Shown: positions 35,721-47,900 of the stretch, piece by piece
How positions within the stretch are numbered: position 1 is the stretch's first letter
How the letters are laid out: the number at the start of each line of letters is the position of its first letter
Source of the DNA: Lineus longissimus
Taxonomy: Eukaryota; Nemertea; Pilidiophora; Heteronemertea; Lineidae
DNA: 64,000 nucleotides
Reading direction: 5' to 3'
Assembly: GCF_910592395.1 (NCBI RefSeq)
Contig: NC_088324.1
Span: forward strand, 13,790,953 to 13,854,952
The notes under the pieces: model-generated
The model's input: the letters and a program-made list of their open reading frames with translations, nothing else
Databases searched by the model: none
What the model was told of the DNA's origin: nothing
Position numbers and translations under genes: made by a program

Positions 35721-35942
35721 GAAAAATTCTGAGTGGGACACTGTCACCAACCAAGCGACAGGAATAATTTAGTGCCCTCACCAGACAAACACCCTTTTTC
35801 ATGCATGCATGTGACTTGATGCGCTATGGAAGGTCACTGCAACCTGCCCCAACTTTCATTTGGTCACATCCAGTGCAGCAGCTGTTTGTAATACAAATAG
35901 GCATTTCCTCAGACCTGCTTCTTTTTCTTTTCAGATATAATC

Positions 35943-38900
35943 ATGGTTTCCCCCGAAGCCGAGCCCATGAACTGGAATCTTTCAGAGACAGACTCTCTGT
36001 TAGATGAAGCTGACTCTCAAACTGATATAAAATCACTCATGGAAATGGTAATTCAGGTTTTTCAATAAATTGTTGTCCTTGACATTGTTTTAAAATGCAC
36101 TGGGATTATTCAATTCTGAATCTCGACTAGCTGATGGAAATATTTGGCAGTTTTGTTGGTTGGGATACAGTCTTATTTTGGTGTGAAGAAGTTGCCATAA
36201 GTGATGCTGTATTCCTGTATCTGTTGATTCTGAGACTGTGGTAGTGTAGATCTCAAAGGGAAGATTTCATGCAATTGTGCAAGTAGACAAAATAATCATT
36301 ATCCTTTTTGTGCATTTTCAGAATTTTGTTTTAATCTGGGAGGATTGCCTATTGTTTGAGGACAAGTTCAAAATTCATTCAGGTCCTATTACTAATACTA
36401 ACTCCTTTATCAGTTTTCACCAGTCAATTGGTGACAGGCATGGGGCAGGGGTCACTCATCAGAGAATTTGCACCAATGTGATACAGCAGAAGTAACTGTT
36501 AGTGCATGATGGTCTTTACTGTCTGAGCTCGTGACCAAACCGACCAGGAGCCGACAAATGAAGCCATCCAAAAATGCACATTTCTTATCTGTTTCTATGC
36601 AATCCTTCCAGCCATTCTTTTTCAGGTATGTTTTAGAGTATAGAAACCTTTCTTCTATGATGGGAAGCGTTTGACCGACATGTAATATGTATCTTTATTT
36701 TCTCGTTTGAAAAAGCTGGTTGAATTTGAAATGACCATTCATGAATCTGTTTTGAGATTGTGTTAGGTAAATTTGGTCCCAATAGTCAACCTCCTGAAGA
36801 TGTAATGAAAAGTTCATTCATGGTTTATGTTGCACATATGCTACTTCTAACCTTTGCTTACATCACAGATGAGATTTTCAATGTTACAGTTGTGTATTGC
36901 AGTTGTAGCTCCACTCATCAGAGAAAATCCATAGCATCTACTGTATAGCTGTAAAAAAGTTGGGAGAAAATCTGTACTGATCAATGAACGTTTTCTCTTG
37001 GGAAGTTGGTGAGTATTATGTTATTGTGGTTGGTCAGACTTTGAGACCACCTGTGCCTTTTCACCCATTCGATGTGGCAGACATCTCGTGAAGTTGTTCT
37101 ATTGGGACCAAGTTTGGGAACCAACTGTTGGGTGGTTCAGTTCAAGGTCCAAAGTAAGCGTGACAGACGTTTTGAAAGGATCACTTGGCCATCGAGTGGC
37201 AGTCGAATTGTCTGTAATGGCCTCGGCGCCGCCAGTGGCAGAAAAGAAAACCAATGAGTAGGACTTACAGCAATATTTTTGGTCACCATCTGCGTGGTTG
37301 AAGCCATTTCCCACATAGCTGCTTCTGTGAAAACAGATTACTAGTGGTTTAAATTCAACCAATTGAATTATCCTTGTAAAATTGGAGTCTTCGCCAATCT
37401 TTTCTGCCAGTGGGGGAGCCACGGCCTATCATCGATCTGAGGACAGTAAATGATTCATAATCAGTTGCTGTGGTGGTGCTGCTTGCCGTTTCGGTCAAGC
37501 TATATCTTCAACGGAAAGTGTGCCAGGACAGGCCACTTAGGATCACAATGGATTACATTATGCAGTGGATTGTTCTTCGAAATATCTTGCATGGATTATC
37601 ACGAAGGATCTAAGGAAACAACAAGATTATTAGAAGGTTAGTGTTCATTTAGCCACTGAAGTCTTACTTAGACTCAGTCTCTCTGAAGAAATCATCCTAA
37701 AAAGACTGGAGGAAGCTGAATAAATGTACTGGTAATAGTTAGTACCACAAAAAATGCAGCAGCTGGACTAACAATTGAGGATCATAATATAAAATTGTGC
37801 TGCCAAGATAACCAAGGAGCTTCCATGTCTCCATAAAAAGACGAGTGCAATTCTCCCAATAAGTGTATCCTCTATCAGGCTGTTCTTATTGCATGTATTG
37901 AGACAACCCACAACCTGAAAATGCATCTTCTTCATGTACATGATGAAATATTTTGGAAACGTTGGGGCTGCCCCTGAACTCGGCATTACTGTGCCATAGA
38001 AAAGACAAGGGCCTATATAGTTTGGATAGACTTATTGAGGAATGAACATAAAGTTTCACCTCTGTATAATTCATTATGGAGAACAGGTGGTAAGTATGTT
38101 TACTATTTTCTCAATAAAATATGAAGTTTGAAAAAAGATTGCAGTTGTCAATGATAAATAATTGCACGAGTCGAATGCGAGTGATTGGATGAATGTCAAA
38201 GTTGAAATATAAAAGTACAAAAGCCACATTAATGCTGACTAGTGTTGGTATATAAAGGAACTTACAAGACGAGATGGTCAGAGAAACAGCCAGGAAAACT
38301 TATAACAGAAAATATTGAGTTCTGCTAGTACTACCTGCCTGACAGCATAAACAGATCTGAAAATAAGAAATATGACGAGGCAGTGACTCCAATGAAGTAA
38401 TTTATATCAAGATATAAAAAAAGCAATCGAGCATCAAGTAATAGAAAAGTGCTGATGAAGGTTGTTGCATCATAGACGCTGGTTGCCATGTAAAGAGGCT
38501 GGAGCGATATTGGGAGTCTGATATGTTGCTATAGCAACTGGCTACTGTTGTGAAAGAACTGCTGAGTATGCAGAATTTTGCATAGCTAAGTGAAGACCTG
38601 TAGCTGGGCACTACATTTAGAACTATCTACAATGTGGCTATCACATGTCTGCCTCTGAAGGCCATTTGGGAGGGCACTGACTTCTACAGCGGTAATCCCT
38701 GGTTAAACTTGAGCCCGATACAACCTAGACAGTTAAAAATGTTGCAGTGGGAACCTTGTGTCTATGATATGACAACCTTGGGAGGAAAGCATAGATGATT
38801 TGGATGATTTGATAATACTGGAGCAATGTATAGTGTGAATGGATTGTGATGTAGTGCTACACAAGTACAGTAGGGTTCCCAGGCTTCTTGGTTGACATTC

Positions 38901-41900
38901 TGTCCAGCTGTTCTGTTCTCATGGGGTGTTTAGCTGCTGGGGGTGGTACACATGTATTCAGTGTTGATAGGATGTGTCCGCTTTTTGGAGGGGGGGATGT
39001 GTCGGATGACCTTATGTTATTGGTAAGGTTCGTCCATGATGTGGTGTCGGCTTGGAGGGGGCTGTTCAGTCTAGGGGAATGTGTCAGGTGACCTTATGCC
39101 ATTGGTAAGGTTCGTCCATGATGTGGTGCCAGCTTGGAGGGGGCTGTTCAGTCGAGGGGAATGTGTCGGGTGACCTTATGCCATTGGTAAGGTTCGTCCA
39201 TGATGTGGTGTCGGCTTGGAGGGGGCTGTTCAGTCCAGTTTCCATGCCTTGCCAATCCATCAGTTTCTATGAAGGGCGTGTCTCGGGTTCCCGGTGGCTG
39301 TGTCAAGTTCTGTGTCTAATCCTTCAGTTTCCATGGGGTGAATGAGCCATGGCTCTGTGGGGGTGCTGTGTCTAATCCTTCAGTTTCCATGGAGTGAATG
39401 AGCCATGGCTCTGTGGGGGTGCTGTGTCTAATCCTTCAGTTTCCATGGAGTGAATGAGCCATGCTTGGGTGGGGAGGGGGCGGTGATGTTTGTAGTCTTT
39501 CAGTTTCCATGGAGTGTATGAGTCATGCTTGTTGGGGGGGGGGGGGGGTCTGGTGCTATATCTAGTCCTTCAGAATTCAGGTGAACATGAGTGTTGTAAA
39601 ACAGGTAAGTGGCTGTTTTAAAATCTTTTCCTGTTTTCCTCGTTTGACATACAAGGTAAGTTGACAACTCTTCTCTTGATACCAATATAAAAAGCTTTTG
39701 TCTGCTGTAAGTAGGCCTTGCTGGGTTTTCAAGGGACTTGTGTCTGTCATGTATTATGAATATGAAACTGATCTCGAGAAGTTTTGTGATGACTTTATTG
39801 TTGGTATTCCTGTCAATAGAGAGGTTCAGAGATCTGCCGACTCCCGCTCGAATAGAACTGTAGAAGGCTTTGACATTTTCCGTCAACTTCTGGTATTCTA
39901 AGCTGACTGGTAAAGCCTCAAAGTGCCCGCTCTATAATGCCAGTTCTTGATTATCGCAGTGAAGTATTGGTAAACTTTGTTATCTCAATATACAACTGAA
40001 CAGATGAACCTCATTAAGGAAGTATTGGTATGGAGTTGATTTGTGGGATGTATCTGAACCTTGCTATAAACCATGTTTTTCATATTGTGTATATGTAACA
40101 AATGATGTAGATATGGTCAATAAACTTTGAGATTAGTTACAAGGTTGTTTCTTGTCTTTTCAATGGAACATCATATTGAACTAATTATACATAATGAACC
40201 CTCACAGAACAAAAGGACAGGCAACACTTCATTGATACTGTCCCCTAGTATTAGCTGATGCAGCACTATGCAAATTATCAAAGTCTGTGACAGAGTTACA
40301 ACTGAATCTCAACCCAGTACTAGCACTGCCCAAAAGAAATTATTCTCTAATGGATGAGAGCACGTTCATAAAATTATGGAAGAGCCAGGACTGTATTGGC
40401 CTTGCAGTAACCCTGGGCCTACTGTCTTCTCCTTGGTAAAATGTTCAAGCCAGGGTGGTGCACAAACCGGATGGACTGCAGCGTCCTCTAGTTGTTGTGC
40501 CGCGAGGTGATTTGGAGCCATTCGTGTCCAATGCGGCTGCCGATGTTGCGGACAGCATGTGCTATGTGAAGATTACATCCTGGTTGACCCCTCCACACTT
40601 CGCTACTGCCACCTGGCTCAATGTCGAAGAGTGAAAGTGGACATGTAATGCGGAAGTTTAATGTTGTATTTTCATCACAGAAGTAATGTCACTGGTTTAT
40701 CAGTTTTGCATAGTGTTGCCTCGAAGTCAAAATTCCTTTCACTCAATTGCGATGCAGCTGTATTCCCTGCTAGTGTAAATTTCAAAACTGAAATGTATCT
40801 GTGGAGTTAATGTCTCTTTCTGTAAAGTTTTCCAATGTATGTGCATCATGTGATATCTCATTGTTCTCACTGTAATGTTCCTTGCTTTAAAAATCTTACA
40901 AAATTGTTTCTAGGATGGTACTGGTGAAGTGTTGCCTGCCGACCTGACCCAATTGCAAGACTGAAATGTCATCCTAGAATTCCTAAGAAGATCTGAACCA
41001 AGGTTTAAAACTAGTGAAGATGAATAGACCTGTATGAAGAACATATCAAAGTACACTGATTGAGGTGATGGTTCTTCACAATATGAAAATGCTATCAGCA
41101 ATGCCAATGGAATGATCTTCAGTAAGCACTCTCCCTGGTAAACGAGACTGACATACACCTAATTCTGACCATCGGCTACTGCTATGATGTTAAATACATC
41201 TTGTCATTGGCGAAGAATGAGGCATGACTGCTTTCATTTAGTAGAAGTGGTCTTGCTGGACATAACTGTTGATTTGTCATTGGCAGGCTGCATTTGATGT
41301 TGGACAATGGCTTCTTGGTACAGACTGACTGCCTGAAGCAAGACCTTGACTGGAGGCTGGAAACTGAACCTAGGGGTAGAGTAGGCTCCACAGGGGGGTC
41401 AAGTAGGCTCCACAGGGGGGGGTCTAGAATACTCGCCTGGTACCATGAATGTATGATAACTGCATCCGATTGCAACATACAATGACAAATGCCACCGACT
41501 AGGCAGATTAGGCTGATTAATTCAAGATTATTCACTAATTAATCTGTTCACAATATTATCATAAGGTGAATTGACAACATTTTATTTTGATGGTCTGATT
41601 GTCAAAAAATGAAAATTTTATTTTTATCCATGCTAACTAAGTTTTGTCAATTAACTGATGAAAATATATAACTTCGCATTTCTGATGGCTGAAAGAAATT
41701 AAGAAGTTCTCTGTGGTTTTCCTCAGTGGTAGTATAGATCATGGCAACAGGTAACCATGGTGATAGGTGGAATCAATTTAGGAGATCGTCATGGGACACC
41801 TGATGCAACACTGAGGATCAGCTGACAACATCACTCCAGCCCCGAGGAGGAGTCCAGCAGAAGATGACGACCGATGTTGAATCCCTTTAAAAATTGAAAT

Positions 41901-44900
41901 ATTAAGTGAAAGATAAGATTGAACAATATGATGAACATGATATAAGTAATTCAGAAGAATTGCCAAATCCACTTGAAAGTTCAGAAAAATTGAGCCGCTG
42001 GCACCACCTACAGATATTAGTACAAGTATATAAAAGAAGTTGCAATGCCATGAATTGGTACCATTTCAAGCCTTGGCTATGAGAGTTGGAAGAGCTTGTT
42101 GTTGGTAGTAAAGAACTGATGTGGCCAGAATTAAAAATTTGAAACGCAGCAAGAATTGACACCAGCCATTACTTTGGCCGGCTTTACAGCCTGGCGTGTG
42201 TGGCTTGGAGCCATACAGAGGGCTGTTGCTGGATGCATCCAGAAATGCCGGCCAATGTTCTACCAACTATTAACACCTGCAGATCAATGTCTGCAGTGCT
42301 CACTCTATAGGAACTGAGTAATTTCATTGGTTGTGGCTGGCAGCGATTCACGACTCCTTGATGAATTTTCGGTCGCCATGTTTGAAATGAGAAGAGTCGA
42401 TGTGAATTGCAGTCAATTATTGTGTAAACGATATTCCTGCCAAGCCTGTTGTGCCGTAGGCTTCATCTCCAAACATGTCCTTTATGGTGCTATGCAATGC
42501 AAGTCGACCTTCTGGCACACAATACATATCTGGACGCCATGATCAACTACTTCCAACCAAGACGTCCTTGTAAAATACTGTCATGCTGGGTATATGCCTA
42601 AGATGTTTGACAAAGAACCCTAAGATGACGTCTGCTGATTCTGTGCTGGTTTGTTGTTCACCATAGTGATGGATTGTGCAACAGTCTCCAAGTTGCCGGA
42701 GGCCACTTAAACAAGCTGCTCATCCCAAATACACAGTGTTGCAGTAATCATCTTGGAAAAAGCACATTGTCAGTGAAACATTCATTTGCCCTGGGGCTGT
42801 TTTGGCCTCACGTTTACAGGTTCCTATGGTATCGAAGCATACATTGTTCAATATTTCCTTCAGTGATTCAAACGTGATCAATTACATTTGTGTATTCCCT
42901 TTGTTAATTGAATATTGCTATATCATGATTTTTCATATCAAACCATCATTTTGTGATGGTGCCCAAGGTGGTTTTGTATGAATTGTCATTATGTTTTTCT
43001 TTTTGTCCTTCGATATGTTTGTATGATATTATGTTAAACTACATGTATAATTATCTTTTGCTTGAAATAGTATTTGTGTCATATTATTGTCTGGGTAATG
43101 ACTATAAGAGTGATCAGGTTATATTGTAATTGGTCAGTTTCTTTTCATTCTGCTTCATATTGATATTCTTGCACTTGCATTTTCATGAAATCTTCCAACA
43201 TCTTTGAGCATCACTACTGTACACTACTAGAGTCCTTCAGAAAGTTCTGAGCTGAGGACTACTTCAGAAAGGGTGTGCCCTGATTTAACTGGTGAAACGT
43301 GTAAAGGGCAGTTTTTTTGCATCCAAAATGGTACACAAACATTCCACCAACTGTTTTGTTTTCAACTTATGGTTGAAGCCGCTTAGTTCCCACTACACAG
43401 GAGCTCTGAAACTGTATTATTGAAAGTGTCCCTTTCGTTCTTTCATCCTTTTGCAGCCTCTGTTTCTAATGTTGTTCATCCTTTGTCTACTTATAGGCCT
43501 GCGTGGAACCCAGCAAGATGCTAAAGGCCTTGTCCCCTCATCTTGGTGTGGATGGTGACATCAAGAATGAGGAAGAGATTGCAAAACTAGTGGTGTAAGT
43601 AAACTCATTGTGTCCTATTTTGGGGGGGGTCAGCGTTGGGAGGGGGGAGGGGTTATAGTGGGCCCAGTCTTGAAAAGCAGATGGTTGTCTCTTCAGGTCC
43701 TCTGATGAATAAAATTGAGACTGTCAATCTTGCCAGGCTGGGTAGCGACACTGGTAGGCTGGGTAGCGACACTGGTAGGCTGTGTAGCGACACTGGTAGG
43801 CTGGGTAGCGACACTGGTAGGCTGGGTAGCGACACTGGTAGGCTGGGTAGCGACACTGGTAGGCTGGGTAGCGACACTGGTAGGCTGGTTAGCGACACTG
43901 GTAGGCTGGGTAGCGACACTGGTAGGCTGGGTAGCGACACTGGTAGGCTGGTTAGCGACACAAGTACAGGCACTGGTGGAACAAAAAAGGATTCCCCAGA
44001 AATCTCCGAGTGATTAACTGATTCATGTTTTTAATCTTCAGGTTAATGAAGGAGGCCAAAAAGCTTGTCTGCCGATGTGTATTTGTCAATGTTCTGAGGG
44101 CGACAAGAAGTCGAGAATTATTTGAAAAGTGAGTTATTTGGCCATTTTTTCCTTGCAGTCAAAGTCTAATATTCCTGGTGAAGCCAGTCTCCTGTGAAAT
44201 ATTCATAGGCCCAATGTTTTTTTTCAGAGAAAGCATACTCCAAGTGACAAAGTGACCATATACCTTGATGATTTATGATTATATCTAGATTTCCACTGAC
44301 CTTTGACCTTCTTCATTCCAGATTCATTGACGACGGTGGCTGGGACCTACTGAATGTCTGGTTACAAGATGCAAAGTCAGATGAAAATACTCCATTCCTT
44401 CTTGAATTGCTCCACCTGTATCAAATGATGCCCGTCAGTAAATTCTCAGTCGAGTTACTAAAGTCGAACAACTGTGCTAAAACCATCAAAGGACTGTGTA
44501 AACTGGCTGAAACTGATGGTAAGAATTGTTTCTTTGATATTGTACCGTGCTGCTGAATGGGGGAGTATTCTCCTGTCCAAGATTTGATTGTGGCAGTGAT
44601 TATTAAATAAAACTTGCTTGGGGAAAAGCATGCACAGACTTCTATGATGTGAACACATATTGAAGTCTTTGTTTTGGAGATGACACTGTTTTCATATTTT
44701 TCAGAAATAAAAAATCTTTCAAATGAGATTGTCGAAAGATGGATGGACAGGATACGGGAAATACGGGAAAGTGATGCTGCGTTGGCTGAAAATGCAGTGA
44801 ATTCAGGTAAGACAACTGAAGGGCTTGATATTGCGAGGCGGACATAGAAGTTCTTGAATGCATCAGGAAATGTGAATGAACATTTTACCAGTGCATATTT

Positions 44901-47900
44901 TTCACCATTGTCCTGACGTGCAACCTTGGGGTACATTTAATTTTGCATTTTGTCGACCCCGTGACAATTAGATCTTTTTACGACCATGATATTCTCTGTG
45001 AAACACGAGAGTAAAAGGCACCAAACATTTGTGGTTTTAGAGTATTAGCGTTCACCCCACTATACAGTATACAATACAGTTGTATTCCTCCTCCATTTAG
45101 CAGGTGACAAGGATGGAAAGAAAAAGAAAAAACACAAGAAAAGTGACAGATCAAAGGAGGAGAAGAAGATCAAGACGGAGGGAGGAAACGGTGATGCGAA
45201 GGAGGGAAATGCAGACGACAAACTGAGGAGTTTAAAGATCAAAGACTTGAAAGATAAGATCAAAGAAGAAAACGATAAACTTGACAAACATAAACACAGA
45301 CATGGTCATAGTCATCATCACAAGTCGTCATCAAAAGATAAGGAACATCGTCGCCATAGTAACGATGGGGATAAACGCAAGGACGGTGATAAATCTGATA
45401 AACATCGCCATGATAAACATAGACGTCATGATGATAAGAAAAAAGATGGATTGGGGTCAGGTTCAAGTTCAAGACACAGAGATCATAGATTGCATTCAAA
45501 TAATTCAGATACCAGCACCCACAAAAAGACTGATGGAAACACTGCTAAAATAGAGACTCCTAATGTGAAAAAGGAAGAAAATAGTGGCAAATTAGACGTA
45601 CTTAAAAAACCTCTTAATAAGCGGACTAGTGAACATTTTCTGTCAAATGATATCAAACCAAAGGTGTTGAAGACGTCTTCATTACTAGACGTGAAGAGTG
45701 GTGTTGTGGATAGAAAGGACGGGAAAGAGCGGCCTAAGACTGTCAAACCTTTCACGACTAAGTTTCGTGATACTGGCTTGACGGAGCAGCCTTCATTGCC
45801 AGTGAGACGAAAAGTTGATGAGGTGGAGAGAGAGAAGTTAAAATTAGTCATCAAGAAAACACCGTAAGTGTCTGGGTGTTGAAAAGTGTGGTCTTATTTC
45901 TGTGATAGATTTTTTAAATGAAACATAAAAGAATGGTTGGCAATGGAATGCTAATTCATGTAAGGTGAAAGGGTAAAGCTAGCATTGTTCTCTATTCAAA
46001 CACTTGGATATTTTGAATAGAACGCAATGAAATAGCTCGATTTTCCCCATTTTACTATCATTCGTGTTTGTGTCATTTTGCCAAGGTTTTACAGACAATA
46101 AAATGTTTGTTGCAACTCTTTGTAACTTGGCTCATATCCACATGAAAAGATCGCTCTCTATTGCATGAGTTGTTAGTCATAAAGGCTGCAATATACCTCG
46201 ATGCTGTAAAAAAGTGTATTATGGTTGACAATCGACATCCCTTCTGCTAGTACTGGTATTTGACCTGATTCAGGACAATCGTGATCTAAATATTGTGCGG
46301 CGGGAAGAAGAAAATCCAGATGGGCATGTCTTGAAAAGCTGGATCACTTCTTAGTTTCAGGTTGCCATCCATTCCCCGCATCAAATCCAGGAACTTGTGA
46401 GAGTCTGGCATGGTCTAATCCCCTGCAACATTCTCCACACACTTCCTTTACTTCAAGTTATAATCCCACCTATTTTTTTCATTTCAAATTTAACCAATAG
46501 GCTGCAGTGGAAAATTTGGCCCGGGTAACTCACTGCACAGTGTAACTGTACAAAAAGTTTATTGTCCCCTACCTGTCCACTAAGACTGTCCTTCGCGTGC
46601 ACATTGGGAGATGACTTTGAATAGTTTTTCGCCCATTGCTTATAAGTCCATGCACAATGTGAAAAGCTCAAGCTTTTTGTGGTTATCAATGTTCAGACTA
46701 ATATTGGATGTCCTTGTTTCGAAAAGTAATAATGATTATTATTGTTATGACGCGATCTTCTATATTGAGACGGGTCATATGAACTTACAGTTCGCACTTA
46801 ACCACACTTTACGCAGCACATTGCAACACCCTGTCCTCAAAGAACCCAGTTGAAGTTTGCTTGGTCGTATGGGTTATTGTACCTGTAACACTGAGTGCTG
46901 AGTCTTGGTTCATCTTATCTTGAGAAAATAGTGACTGACAATATCCTACTCGCAACTTACAATGTCCATGCATGTTCTTCTGCCAAACAGGACTTGTGCA
47001 TGCCATTGAGCTCCTGATTCATCTTATTGCTTTGCAGATGATAATTTCCCACAGCAGCATCTAATTCTTGACTGTCTTTTATCATAATTTATACCATTTC
47101 TTTCTCTAGGAGTGGCAGTGCAATGGTCACAACCAGTACCAGCGCCACCTCCATCAGTTCAAACAACATCACCATCTCAAGTACAAGCACAACTACGACG
47201 AAACCTCTCGAGAGAAAACCAAGACCTGTTCTACCGGCCCCGGTTGTACGAACAAATAGTCAGGAGAACCAGAAATCTTCACCAACGGAAACATCACCGG
47301 GGAAAATCAAGCTCATTCCACCCCAAAAACGACCTAAGGCGTACGAATTGGCGGACAGTTCTGATTTCATGAATGCTTTAATTGCACCGCCACCAGTCGT
47401 GCCGCTCAAGAAGAAGCGGAAGACAAGTATTGGGACAATCGTCAAGCAACCGTCAACGCCAACGTCGCCTCCTACTCCTACAAAAAATGTGCCATCGGTA
47501 AGCATATCAGGGAAACTTGTGTCTCTTTGTCTTCTCTTCAAGGGAGACTTTTGGCGAGGACCCTTGAAGGTCAGATGATAGGTTACTTCAAGCCCCTATC
47601 TCATGCTATAGTTCTCCAAAGCTATTCACGCTTGTTCTTTCAGTTTTACAAAGAGACTCTTGATACGAGTGAGGTGAAACAAGATAAGGGATTAATGGGT
47701 GAGAGTGAGGATTTCCCCATGGCCGACGGAGAGCAAGGTGCGGCCAAGAAAGCTGAGATGAGCATGGCAGGTGGAGATGCCTCCAGCGCGACTGACACAG
47801 AATCCGTCGGTAGTCAGTCCTCAAATAATAACAACGGCAAGAAGAAGAAGAAGAAGACAGTTTCATGGCGTGATGAAAAGTTTTTACGATCTGTTCATTT

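Larger units (their letters stand above)
34112..35934. other. PPP1R10 upstream / 5' intron region
   Basis: No coding exon is supported. It holds two CTCF-like motifs near 34.5 kb and degenerate repeats at 35170-35720. It ends at the acceptor (CTTTTTCTTTTCAG) of the first coding exon of PPP1R10. Confidence 0.45.
36048..43496 (+). other. 7.4-kb first coding intron of PPP1R10
   Basis: Besides the tandem repeats near 39 kb, I see no coding exon, RNA gene or recognisable transposon protein in it. The many 60-120-codon frames on both strands are inconsistent with each other and lack splice partners. A 40-bp imperfect duplication (GTAGGCTCCACAGGGGGG twice) lies at 41380-41425. Confidence 0.55.

Noticed and set aside
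43636-44017. Three 100-125-codon frames of LGSDTGR, GWVATLV and LPVSLPS repeats
   Set aside because: They are translations of the 21-bp minisatellite in an intron.
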